From Pseudovibrio axinellae (GTDB lineage: Bacteria > Pseudomonadota > Alphaproteobacteria > Rhizobiales > Stappiaceae), in contig NZ_FOFM01000007.1 in NCBI RefSeq assembly GCF_900110875.1, forward strand, positions 186,001 through 250,000: 64,000 nucleotides of DNA. Direction: 5' to 3'. How positions within the stretch are numbered: position 1 is the stretch's first letter; the number at the start of each line of letters is the position of its first letter. The translations under genes and the position numbers were made by a program. This document shows positions 8,334 through 16,331 of the stretch, one piece after another. The notes under the pieces are model-generated. The model was not told the origin of the DNA and ran no database searches. It saw nothing but the letters and a program-made list of their open reading frames with translations.

Positions 8334-9449
8334 ATGTATGTTGCCGTTAAAGGTGGCGAGAAAGCCATCCGTAATGCTCACAAGCTCATGGCACGTGATC
8401 GCCGTGGTGATACAAAGGTCCCGTCAGTCAGCTTAAAGCAGCTTTCAGAGCAGCTTTACCTTTCAGTTTCTCGTGTCATGGCCGAAGGGTCTTTATACGA
8501 CGCAGAACTTGCAGCTCTTGGCATAAAGCAGTCCCGTGGTGACCTGATCGAAGCTGCATTCCTGATGCGTGCTTACAGGACAACACTGCCACGCTTTGGT
8601 TATTCCCAGCCAATAGACACAGCAAGAATGCTCATTCGCCGACGCATTTCAGCAACTTACAAAGATCTACCAGGAGGCCAGCTGCTTGGCCCAACCTTTG
8701 ATTACACCCAGCGCCTTCTAGATTTTAAGCTTGCAGCCGATGCTGAAGTCCCAAGCCCAGAAACGCAAACCTTCGAGAAGACGGAAGTCGTCCCACGTGT
8801 AACCGACCTTCTTAACGACGAAGGTCTGATCGAAGTGGACGAAGCACCTGCACCAGATACGCCGGTCGGTGACCTGACCCGAGAACCGCTAACGTTTCCA
8901 GCAGCTCGCGACTTGCGTTTGCAAAACCTCGCCCGTGGCGATGAAGGCTTCTTGCTCGCTCTCGGTTACTCCACACAACGAGGGTTCGGCCGAACACACC
9001 CATTTGCAGGCGAAATTCGCTTGGGTGAAGTGGAACTGGATTTCTTCATGGAAGAACTCGGCTTTGAAGTGCCTCTAGGCACGATGACTGTTTCTGAATG
9101 TCAAATGATCAATCAGTTTAAGGGCTCCGCAACTGCACCTCCGCAGTTCACACGCGGCTACGGACTGGTCCCAGGCCAAGGAGAACGGAAAGTCATGGCA
9201 ATGGCTTTGGTCGATCGATCCTTACGGGCACACGAGCTGGGCGAGGAAATAGACTCCCCTACGCAAGATCAGGAATTCGTTCTTTCTCACTCAGACAACG
9301 TGCAGGCAACAGGCTTTGTCGAACACCTGAAGCTTCCACACTACGTTGATTTCCAGTCAGAATTAGAACTCATCCGCAAAGTCCGCAAAGAGTGGCAGGA
9401 AAAGCAGGACGCTGCTGGGCAAGAGCTTCTGGGGGAGGCTGCACAATGA
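8334..9449 (+). CDS. phnI: C-P lyase core subunit PhnI
   Basis: A 371-residue PhnI, the nucleosidase-like subunit that, with PhnG, PhnH and PhnL, displaces the purine base by phosphonate at the ribose C1. It begins MYVAVKGGEKAI, a signature N-terminus, and holds the QLYLSVSRVMAEGSLYDAEL and LALGYSTQRGFGRTHPFAGEIR blocks of the family. Length is normal. It overlaps phnJ by 4 nt (ATGA), indicating coupled translation within the operon. Confidence 0.95.
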   Translation: MYVAVKGGEKAIRNAHKLMARDRRGDTKVPSVSLKQLSEQLYLSVSRVMAEGSLYDAELAALGIKQSRGDLIEAAFLMRAYRTTLPRFGYSQPIDTARMLIRRRISATYKDLPGGQLLGPTFDYTQRLLDFKLAADAEVPSPETQTFEKTEVVPRVTDLLNDEGLIEVDEAPAPDTPVGDLTREPLTFPAARDLRLQNLARGDEGFLLALGYSTQRGFGRTHPFAGEIRLGEVELDFFMEELGFEVPLGTMTVSECQMINQFKGSATAPPQFTRGYGLVPGQGERKVMAMALVDRSLRAHELGEEIDSPTQDQEFVLSHSDNVQATGFVEHLKLPHYVDFQSELELIRKVRKEWQEKQDAAGQELLGEAAQ

Positions 9450-10357
9450 CACAAACAGCAAAAACACAAGACATCTCCAGCCAGCACTACAACTTTGCTT
9501 ATCTGGATGAGCAAACGAAGCGGATGATCCGGCGCGCAATTCTAAAGGGCATTGCTGTTCCTGGTTATCAAGTTCCATTCGCAGCCCGCGAAATGCCAAT
9601 GCCATACGGTTGGGGCACAGGCGGCGTTCAGGTCACGGCTGCTGTCATTGGCAAACAGGACTGCCTAAAGATGATCGATCAGGGATCAGACGACACGACC
9701 AACGCAGTCGCCCTACGCACCTTCTTTGTTAAAACCACCGGTGTGGAGACAACGACGAAGACCAAAGAAGCCTCAATCATTCAGACCCGCCACCGCATTC
9801 CAGAGGAAGCTCTCACGGAAAATCAGGTGCTTGTGTATCAGGTACCAATTCCTGAACCACTGCGCTTTCTTGAGCCTCGCGAAACAGAAACCCGCAAAAT
9901 GCATGCGTTGGAAGAGTACGGTCTGATGCATGTGAAGCTGTACGAAGACATTGCGAAATACGGCCATATCGCCACCGCTTACGCCTATCCGGTTATGGTG
10001 CAGGACCGCTACGTCATGGACCCGTCCCCAACCCCCAAGTTCGACAACCCCAAGATGGACCAGATGGAAGCACTGCAGCTGTTCGGAGCAGGCCGCGAGA
10101 AGCGCATCTACGCGATCCCGCCGCACACGAAGGTTGTCAGCCTCGATTTCGAAGATCACCCCTTTGAAGTGAACCAGTTTGAAGAACCCTGTGCAATCTG
10201 CGGTGCCGAAGGCGCTTATCTGGATGAGGTCATTTTGGATGACCATGGAAAGCGCATGTTCGTTTGTTCAGATAGCGATTTTTGTGAAGACCGCCGTGCA
10301 GCAGGCCATGTTGGTCACCTTGGAACCAATCCGCTGGAAGCTGAAGGAAACGACTGA
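9446..10357 (+). CDS. phnJ: C-P lyase catalytic subunit PhnJ (radical SAM)
   Basis: A 303-residue PhnJ, the radical SAM enzyme that cleaves the carbon-phosphorus bond to give alkane and 5-phosphoribosyl 1,2-cyclic phosphate. All key residues are present: Cys249, Cys252, Cys274 and Cys280 correspond with a constant offset of 8 to the E. coli cluster and thiyl cysteines 241, 244, 266 and 272, and Gly40 in VPGYQVPF corresponds to the glycyl radical residue 32. The 9446 start overlaps phnI; an in-frame start at 9392 would lie well inside phnI and is unlikely. The stop overlaps the phnK start by 1 nt. The enzyme should be active as far as sequence can show. Confidence 0.96.
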   Translation: MTQTAKTQDISSQHYNFAYLDEQTKRMIRRAILKGIAVPGYQVPFAAREMPMPYGWGTGGVQVTAAVIGKQDCLKMIDQGSDDTTNAVALRTFFVKTTGVETTTKTKEASIIQTRHRIPEEALTENQVLVYQVPIPEPLRFLEPRETETRKMHALEEYGLMHVKLYEDIAKYGHIATAYAYPVMVQDRYVMDPSPTPKFDNPKMDQMEALQLFGAGREKRIYAIPPHTKVVSLDFEDHPFEVNQFEEPCAICGAEGAYLDEVILDDHGKRMFVCSDSDFCEDRRAAGHVGHLGTNPLEAEGND

Positions 10358-11154
10358 TGTCCGCAGTTAATCAAGGCACTGAAGACCTTCCGCTTCTTCA
10401 GGTTAGCAACACAACCAAACTCTACGGGGGCCGCATTGGCTGTAAAGATGTCAGTTTCGACCTTTATCCCGGTGAGGTACTGGCGATTGTAGGTGAAAGT
10501 GGCTCGGGCAAAACAACACTGCTCAACTGCCTTGCAACACGCCTCACACCAACCTCAGGCTCTGTAAGCTATCGCAACCGCATGGATCAGATGCGTAACC
10601 TCTACGAGATGAGTGAAGCTGAGCGTCGAATGCTCATGCGCACGGATTGGGGTTTTGTGCATCAACACCCTGCCGATGGCCTTCGCATGACGGTTTCAGC
10701 TGGTGCAAATGTGGGTGAGCGGTTGATGGCCGTTGGTGCGCGCAACTATGGCAACATTCGAGACACGGCGACAGATTGGCTCGGGCGTGTAGAAATCGCA
10801 GAGGACCGCATTGACGACGATCCGCGTGCATTCTCTGGTGGCATGCGCCAACGCCTTCAAATCGCACGTAACTTGGTTACAAGTCCGCGTCTGATTTTCA
10901 TGGATGAGCCAACGGGCGGTCTTGATGTTTCGGTACAGGCTCGCCTGCTCGACTTGCTACGCGGCCTCGTCGCAGACCTTGGCCTTTCCGTTATCATCGT
11001 TACCCATGATCTGGCAGTCGCCCGCCTCCTCTCACACCGCATTCTTGTCATGCGACACGGACATGTAATTGAGAGCGGGCTGACAGACCAAGTGCTTGAT
11101 GACCCGCAACAAAGCTACACCCAGCTTCTTGTGTCATCAATTCTACAGCCTTGA
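10357..11154 (+). CDS. phnK: C-P lyase ABC-type ATPase PhnK
   Basis: A 265-residue ABC ATPase that docks on the PhnGHIJ core through PhnJ rather than on a membrane permease. Walker A is GESGSGKTT, the signature is FSGGMRQRLQIAR, and Walker B is LIFMDEPTGGLD. It closely resembles oligopeptide-transport ATPases, but its position directly after phnJ (1-nt overlap) settles the assignment. It is followed 10 nt later by phnL. Confidence 0.94.
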   Translation: MSAVNQGTEDLPLLQVSNTTKLYGGRIGCKDVSFDLYPGEVLAIVGESGSGKTTLLNCLATRLTPTSGSVSYRNRMDQMRNLYEMSEAERRMLMRTDWGFVHQHPADGLRMTVSAGANVGERLMAVGARNYGNIRDTATDWLGRVEIAEDRIDDDPRAFSGGMRQRLQIARNLVTSPRLIFMDEPTGGLDVSVQARLLDLLRGLVADLGLSVIIVTHDLAVARLLSHRILVMRHGHVIESGLTDQVLDDPQQSYTQLLVSSILQP

Positions 11155-11164
11155 GGACAGAACA

Positions 11165-11875
11165 ATGTCAAACACTCCGAAGACGAAAATTCTAGTCTCA
11201 GATTTAGCAAAAACGTTCACAATGCACTTGCAGGATGGTTTGGAAATTCCGGTTGTATCGGGCGTAAATTTTTCTGTCGCAAGCGGCGAGTGCGTCGTGC
11301 TGGGCGGCCCTTCTGGGTCGGGCAAAAGTTCAATCCTTAAAATGATCTATGCCAACTACCGCTGCCAGAAAGGGCAAATCCTCATCACGGACCAAGATGA
11401 GATCATCAACGTGGCGCAAGCAACACCGCGCCGGATCATCCGCCTGCGCGAAAACACAATTGGCTACGTCTCCCAGTTCCTGCGCGCCATTCCCCGTGTA
11501 CCAGCTTTAACGTTGGTAGCAGAGCCGCTCATAGCGCAAGGCGTTGCTGAGGAAGAAGCACTTGCACGTGCAGGCAAGCTCCTTGCGCGCCTTAACGTAC
11601 CACAGCGTTTGTGGCAGCTGCCGCCCGCAACCTTCTCTGGTGGGGAACAACAGCGTGTAAACATCGCAAGAGGTTTTATCGCCCATTACCCAATTCTCCT
11701 TCTTGATGAGCCTACCGCTTCACTCGATGCGGCCAATAGAGCCGTCGTTGTTGAGCTCGTGGAGGAGAAGAAGGAGCAAGGCGTGGCAATGGTTGGCATT
11801 TTGCACGACCACGACGTACGCGATGCAATTGCAGACCGGATCGTAGACGTCACCTCATTCGCATCAGCGGCATAA
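11165..11875 (+). CDS. phnL: C-P lyase ABC-type ATPase PhnL
   Basis: A 236-residue ABC ATPase of the LolD-like branch, needed with PhnGHI for the nucleotide-phosphonate exchange step. Walker A GGPSGSGKSS, signature FSGGEQQRVNIAR and Walker B ILLLDEPTASLD are intact. The start at 11165 is preceded by GAGGACAG and lies 10 nt after phnK; an upstream in-frame start at 11096 would overlap phnK by about 60 nt. Length matches the family. Confidence 0.93.
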   Translation: MSNTPKTKILVSDLAKTFTMHLQDGLEIPVVSGVNFSVASGECVVLGGPSGSGKSSILKMIYANYRCQKGQILITDQDEIINVAQATPRRIIRLRENTIGYVSQFLRAIPRVPALTLVAEPLIAQGVAEEEALARAGKLLARLNVPQRLWQLPPATFSGGEQQRVNIARGFIAHYPILLLDEPTASLDAANRAVVVELVEEKKEQGVAMVGILHDHDVRDAIADRIVDVTSFASAA

Positions 11876-11890
11876 ACGGGAATTTACAGG

Positions 11891-12514
11891 ATGATAAAGC
11901 CTCCAAAAATCTCAAAGACAGTCGTAGAGCCAACCGTTTCTCAGCGCGAAACTCAGATCGGGCAGCAGTGCGAGGTGCTTGGTCCAACCCATTTGGAATA
12001 TTGTGAGCTTGGCGACTTTTCCTACATTGGCCCAAACAGCTCAGTTGCAGACACAGTTATTGGAAAGTTCACGGCCATCGCATCCAATGTCCGCTTGGGC
12101 CCTCCCAATCACCCTATGGAGCGAGTGTCCCAACACCGCTTTACATATACGCCAGAATATTATCGCAAGGACAAAGAAAGAGATCATACATTCTTTGCCA
12201 AACGACGTGCAGACCGGGTGATCATTGGTAATGATGTCTGGATTGGACATGGTGTCACGGTTCTGCCGGGCGTGACTGTAGGCGATGGGGCAGTTTTGGC
12301 AGCAGGAGCCGTCGTCGCGAAGGATGTCCCGCCCTATACAATCGTCGGCGGCGTTCCTGCAAAAACAATAAAACCTAGGTTTTCGAAGGATATCGCAAAT
12401 CGTTTGCTAACCCTCAAATGGTGGAACTGGGCACAAGATGAAATTTTTGAGCGTCTGCCACTCTTTCAATCGATGCCCGTGGAAAGATTTCTGGAACATT
12501 TCGAACCTGCCTAA
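11891..12514 (+). CDS. phosphonate-cluster hexapeptide-repeat acyltransferase
   Basis: A 207-residue left-handed beta-helix protein of the DapH/GlmU-like transferase type found in C-P lyase operons (the phosphonate-associated hexapeptide family). Hexapeptide repeats are visible from about residue 40 to 160 ([53 protein letters not shown]), ending in the usual [12 protein letters not shown]. It probably acetylates an amino-alkylphosphonate or an intermediate, a role played by PhnO in E. coli, although PhnO is of the unrelated GNAT fold. That assignment is inference from context. It lies 15 nt after phnL and should be in the same transcript. Confidence 0.85.
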   Translation: MIKPPKISKTVVEPTVSQRETQIGQQCEVLGPTHLEYCELGDFSYIGPNSSVADTVIGKFTAIASNVRLGPPNHPMERVSQHRFTYTPEYYRKDKERDHTFFAKRRADRVIIGNDVWIGHGVTVLPGVTVGDGAVLAAGAVVAKDVPPYTIVGGVPAKTIKPRFSKDIANRLLTLKWWNWAQDEIFERLPLFQSMPVERFLEHFEPA

Positions 12515-12572
12515 AGTGTCATCATACAGACACTGACCCTCTGGTAAATCGAAGGGCAAGGATGTTTTACTA

Positions 12573-13271
12573 ATGCGTTATTCAATCTATTTCAGCCATC
12601 CGCATACTGCTGAGTTAACTCAACTGGGCAGTCAGTGGCTTGGCAGGTCTGCTTTTTGCAACAGCGCCCTCCCTCAGCCTTCTTTGCGAGAGGTAACGCG
12701 CCAGCGCTTACACAGCTTAACCGAAGAGGCGCGGCGTTACGGGTTCCACGCCACGATGAAACCTCCATTTCATCTAGCGGAAGGCAAAACACTTGAGGAT
12801 GTAAAGGCAGCCTTGCATAGCTTTGCCAAGAAGACCGCACCCTTCATCATAGAGGGACTTGCACCCAACCTTCTTGGCAAATTTCTTGCACTCACCCCGA
12901 CGAAGAGATCATCAGAACTCGATGACCTTGCAGCACGGTGCATCACTGAGTTTGACCACCTGCGCGCACCTTTACGCACCCAGGATATGGAACGTCGCCG
13001 TCAGGCCAACCTAACCCCAGAACAGGATGCCTACATGCAGACCTGGGGGTACCCATACATTTTCGAGTATTTCCGTTTTCATATGACACTGTCAAAACAG
13101 CTTGAAGATGAATCCGAACGCACAGCCCTTAAAGCCGCTGCCGAGGACCACTTCAAGCACGTTACCAACCAACCATTCCCAATTTCCCACCTCGCTCTGT
13201 GCATTGAGAGAGAGGCCGGGTCACCGTTCCAAATCATTGAAATAGCACCATTGGAAGGAACCACAGGATGA
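12573..13271 (+). CDS. DUF1045 2H-phosphoesterase-like protein of the phn operon
   Basis: A 232-residue member of the DUF1045 phosphonate-operon family. Two H-x-T motifs, HATMKP (His59, Thr61) and HMTLSK (His170, Thr172), match the paired HxT/S motifs of the 2H phosphoesterase superfamily, which hydrolyses cyclic phosphates. C-P lyase yields 5-phosphoribosyl 1,2-cyclic phosphate, which E. coli opens with PhnP. No phnP is seen here, so this protein is a candidate for that step. That is inference, not known for the family. AAGGATG lies upstream of the ATG, and the stop overlaps phnM by 4 nt, tying it to the operon. Confidence 0.85.
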   Translation: MRYSIYFSHPHTAELTQLGSQWLGRSAFCNSALPQPSLREVTRQRLHSLTEEARRYGFHATMKPPFHLAEGKTLEDVKAALHSFAKKTAPFIIEGLAPNLLGKFLALTPTKRSSELDDLAARCITEFDHLRAPLRTQDMERRRQANLTPEQDAYMQTWGYPYIFEYFRFHMTLSKQLEDESERTALKAAAEDHFKHVTNQPFPISHLALCIEREAGSPFQIIEIAPLEGTTG

Positions 13272-14461
13272 GCGACGTGATTGTAAACGAAGCGCCATAC
13301 CAGACATCAACTCTGGTAAAGCCACATACACCGATGGTTTTTAGCAATGCAAAACTGGTCCTGCCTGAAACAGTAATTAATGGGACACTGGCAGTCGATC
13401 GAGGCAAGATCTGCGACCTAAGTAAAGGCGGGGCAAGAAACGCTCTGGACTGTGAAGGGGACTACCTGCTCCCCGGTCTTGTAGAATTACACACGGACCA
13501 CTTGGAAAGCCACTACAAGCCTCGCCCAGGTGTAACTTGGAATGCTGTTTCAGCAGTACAGGCCCACGATGCGCAGATCGCGTGTTCAGGTATCACCACT
13601 GTGTTTGATGCACTTCGTGTTGGTATGGAAGATGACGCAGACCTGACCGCTCGCGACATGCGTGAGATGGCAGACGCCATTGAAATTGGTCAGCGGGAAG
13701 GTCGGTTGCGCGCAGACCACTTCATCCACCTACGCTGCGAAGTTTCAGCAGACAATTGCGTGGACGGCTTCGATCTATTCAAGGATGACCCGCGCGTTCG
13801 CCTGGCCTCCTTAATGGACCACACACCGGGTCAACGCCAATTTACATCACTGGACCAGTTTGAGCTCTACTACAAAACCCAAAAAGGGTTTTCTGATCAG
13901 CAAATGAAAGAGTTCACGGAACAGATGCAAACCCGTGCCAAACGAAACTCCAACAAGAACCGACTGGCGATTGCAGAGCGAGCTAAAGCCGCCGGTATGA
14001 TGCTGGCAAGCCATGATGATGCAACACTTGCTCATGTCAAAGAGGCGACCCACTTCGGCATCAATGTTGCAGAATTTCCGACGACTCTGGAGGCTGCAAA
14101 AGCTTCTCATGAAGCTGGCATGGCAGTGCTTATGGGTGCACCGAATGTGGTGCGTGGGAAATCTCATTCCGGCAACATCTCAGCCAGAGAGTTGGCAGAG
14201 GCTGGATACCTTGACGTTCTTTCCTCCGATTACGTGCCCGTCTCTCTGCTTCAGGCTGCATTTCGACTCGAACAGCAAATCGAGAGCATTTCTCTTCCAG
14301 AAGCCGTACAGAAGGTAACCCGCATTCCTGCGCAAGCCGTTGGCCTGTCAGACCGTGGCGCGTTGGAAGAAGGCCGCCGGGCCGATTTGATACAGGTGCG
14401 CATGGTGGGCGACGTACCAATCGTTCGCGGTGTCTGGCGCGAAGGGTACCGGGTGGCTTAA
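13268..14461 (+). CDS. phnM: alpha-D-ribose 1-methylphosphonate 5-triphosphate diphosphatase
   Basis: A 397-residue amidohydrolase-superfamily enzyme that removes diphosphate from the ribose methylphosphonate triphosphate made by PhnGHIL, giving the substrate of PhnJ. The metal-binding segment GLVELHTDHLESHYKPRPGV, the SHDDAT region and the late VLSSDYVPVSLL segment are typical of PhnM. Length is normal. It starts inside the last codon of the upstream DUF1045 gene (ATGA overlap) and is followed 27 nt later by phnN. Confidence 0.94.
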   Translation: MSDVIVNEAPYQTSTLVKPHTPMVFSNAKLVLPETVINGTLAVDRGKICDLSKGGARNALDCEGDYLLPGLVELHTDHLESHYKPRPGVTWNAVSAVQAHDAQIACSGITTVFDALRVGMEDDADLTARDMREMADAIEIGQREGRLRADHFIHLRCEVSADNCVDGFDLFKDDPRVRLASLMDHTPGQRQFTSLDQFELYYKTQKGFSDQQMKEFTEQMQTRAKRNSNKNRLAIAERAKAAGMMLASHDDATLAHVKEATHFGINVAEFPTTLEAAKASHEAGMAVLMGAPNVVRGKSHSGNISARELAEAGYLDVLSSDYVPVSLLQAAFRLEQQIESISLPEAVQKVTRIPAQAVGLSDRGALEEGRRADLIQVRMVGDVPIVRGVWREGYRVA

Positions 14462-14488
14462 CGCCACCGGGTAAAGGGGAAAACAGTC

Positions 14489-15082
14489 GTGACATTCATG
14501 GCAAACACACCGCGAAGAACAAATAAGCTTGGCCCAGGCGCTCTCATTATGGTTGTCGGGCCAAGTGGAGCGGGCAAAGACACGCTGATCTATGGCTACA
14601 AAGAGCGTTGCGCAAATGACGAAAACATCTTGTTCGCGCAACGCCTCATCACACGTCCGGAAGATGCCGGTTCTGAGCCGCACAAGGCGATCGATCATCA
14701 GGAAATGTCATTGCTCATTGACCAACAGCGTGTCGCCTTATCATGGCCAGCCCATGGCTTAATATACGCCCTTCCAAAGTGCGTAGATGAGCACATCGCC
14801 AAGGGCGGAATTGCTGTCGCCAATGGTTCTCGTGGCGCGCTTGCACAAGCTGTGACCAAATACCAGAAGCTACTGGTGGTCCACATCACGGCTCCAATAC
14901 ATATTCTAGCAAAACGCCTTGCTGAAAGAGGCAGAGAAACAGTCGAAGATATTGAACAACGCTTGCAACGAGCCGATCTATCCCTGCCTGATCTCCCTCA
15001 CATGGTGGAGATACAGAACACAGCCGCCCCTCAAATTGGAATTGAACGTCTGGATCAAGCAATCAAAGCATTTATGCGCTAA
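14489..15082 (+). CDS. phnN: ribose 1,5-bisphosphate phosphokinase
   Basis: A 197-residue P-loop kinase of the guanylate-kinase fold that phosphorylates ribose 1,5-bisphosphate to PRPP, returning the C-P lyase sugar product to metabolism. Walker A is GPSGAGKD, followed by the family's RLITRP and LSWPAHGLIYALP blocks. The GTG start at 14489 has AAGGGGA 8 nt upstream; an ATG three codons later is the alternative. It is the last gene of the phn operon and ends in an 11-bp convergent overlap with tetR. Confidence 0.93.
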   Translation: MTFMANTPRRTNKLGPGALIMVVGPSGAGKDTLIYGYKERCANDENILFAQRLITRPEDAGSEPHKAIDHQEMSLLIDQQRVALSWPAHGLIYALPKCVDEHIAKGGIAVANGSRGALAQAVTKYQKLLVVHITAPIHILAKRLAERGRETVEDIEQRLQRADLSLPDLPHMVEIQNTAAPQIGIERLDQAIKAFMR

Positions 15083-15734
15083 GCTCTTTCACACTTTCAA
15101 GGCCTAGAAGGTGCGCAGTGATCAGGCCAAATAAAGCTGGCGCAAACTCCTGACGAAACGGGGCGAACTCTTGTTCATTATACAGTGTGACCAGAATTGG
15201 AGACGGGTTTGTGATTGGCCAAAGGCCAGCCACAAACACATGAATGCTGAGAAAGACGGCCATCGCCTCTTCTCCACGTAGCCAGGGCAGCCCCCGCTGC
15301 AATACAACAGATGCCCGCTCAGCTTCAGCCAGCAAGGCTCGCTTAAAGTGGCGAACACATTCAATGGAGACGTTTTTTTCCAGTGTTGGCGCAATCTGGC
15401 TCATCAACTCGCATAAGCGTTTGCGAGAGGCAAACAGGTCTGCCAGCAGTTGCGCCATAGCAGCTGGTGTCATCTCTTTTGTGACCTGCTTCTCAAGCTC
15501 TTCGATAACTTCAACAAAATCACGCAACAACAACTCAACCAAAATTGCTTCGCGTGTCTCGAAGTATCTATAGATATTGGACTTTACAACACCGGCACGG
15601 CTGGCAATCGCCTGCAAAGTCAGCCCATCGACGCCGTCCTGCTCAAGAACACCGGTCGCGGCCTGTATAAGATCCTCATGACGCTGCGCTTTTGCGGCAG
15701 CTGATCTAGCGCGCTGAAAATTCTGGTAGGTCAT
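15072..15734 (-). CDS. TetR family transcriptional regulator
   Basis: A 220-residue TetR-type repressor. The N-terminal helix-turn-helix is clear (DGLTLQAIASRAGVVKSNIYRYF), followed by an all-helical ligand domain with poor conservation. The ATG at 15734 lies where transcription is predicted to begin, 6 nt after a TATCAC -10 box, so its mRNA may be leaderless. A TTG at 15758 is the alternative but falls upstream of that promoter. It is divergent from the iorAB-like operon and probably represses it. Its last 11 bp overlap the end of phnN. Confidence 0.88.
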   Translation of the reverse strand: MTYQNFQRARSAAAKAQRHEDLIQAATGVLEQDGVDGLTLQAIASRAGVVKSNIYRYFETREAILVELLLRDFVEVIEELEKQVTKEMTPAAMAQLLADLFASRKRLCELMSQIAPTLEKNVSIECVRHFKRALLAEAERASVVLQRGLPWLRGEEAMAVFLSIHVFVAGLWPITNPSPILVTLYNEQEFAPFRQEFAPALFGLITAHLLGLESVKELSA

Positions 15735-15740
15735 AAGCCT

Positions 15741-15769
15741 GTGATAGGTCCCAATCAAATTGCTGTCAA
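15741..15769 (-). promoter_or_regulatory. tetR promoter
   Basis: On the minus strand, TTGACA (15769-15764), a 17-bp spacer and TATCAC (15746-15741) form a near-consensus sigma70 promoter. The expected start falls at or next to the A of the tetR ATG at 15734. Confidence 0.6.
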
Positions 15770-15787
15770 TAAATCGTGGCAGACTGC

Positions 15788-15816
15788 ATTGACAAACTAC
15801 CGCTAGATCATAAGTT
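15788..15816 (+). promoter_or_regulatory. iorAB promoter and possible TetR operator
   Basis: TTGACA (15789-15794), a 16-bp spacer and TAAGTT (15811-15816) form a sigma70-like promoter for the operon starting at 15865. The -35 box is part of ATTGACA, which with TGTCAAT at 15764-15770 forms a perfect 7-bp inverted repeat 17 bp apart, linking both divergent -35 elements. Confidence 0.55.
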
Positions 15817-15864
15817 AAGAGAACGACATTCTCCTAATAGTAATTTTACGGGATCGCGAAACAA

Positions 15865-16329
15865 ATGTACCCGAAACAAAACCTGACAGTGAATGGCCAG
15901 ACGAAAGAGATTGAAGCCGATCCAGAAATGCCACTGCTCTGGGCACTTCGGGACATTCTCGATATCAAAGGCCCGAAATTCGGATGTGGTATCGCTGCTT
16001 GTGGCGCGTGTACCGTTATGATTGACGGGGAAGCTGTACGCTCCTGTGTCCAGCCTGTTGGCGATGTAACAGGCGCGATTACGACCATCGAAGGGATTTC
16101 ACAGGGCGATGAACTGCACGCGGTTCAGCAAGCCTGGGTGAAGCACTCTGTCCCACAATGCGGATACTGTCAGTCTGGCCAGATCATGGCTGCAGTCGCG
16201 CTGCTGGAGGAAATTCCGGATCCGACTGATGAAGACATCAGCGATGCGATGACCAATCTGTGCCGCTGTGGAACGTATCCAAAAATTCGCGCAGCTATCA
16301 AAGACGCCGCACAAGCACTGGGAGCCTAA
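15865..16329 (+). CDS. iorA: 2Fe-2S subunit of a molybdenum hydroxylase (isoquinoline 1-oxidoreductase alpha-like)
   Basis: A 154-residue electron-transfer subunit with two [2Fe-2S] clusters. The N-terminal plant-ferredoxin domain carries [11 protein letters not shown] and a later Cys in VRSC. The C-terminal helical domain carries CGYCQSGQ and LCRCGTY. It passes electrons from the molybdopterin subunit encoded 2 nt downstream. Length and motif order fit the small subunit of the isoquinoline oxidoreductase and periplasmic aldehyde oxidoreductase group. It lacks its own signal and would be exported, if at all, by hitchhiking on the Tat-bearing large subunit. The substrate is not certain. Confidence 0.88.
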   Translation: MYPKQNLTVNGQTKEIEADPEMPLLWALRDILDIKGPKFGCGIAACGACTVMIDGEAVRSCVQPVGDVTGAITTIEGISQGDELHAVQQAWVKHSVPQCGYCQSGQIMAAVALLEEIPDPTDEDISDAMTNLCRCGTYPKIRAAIKDAAQALGA

Positions 16330-16331
16330 CA

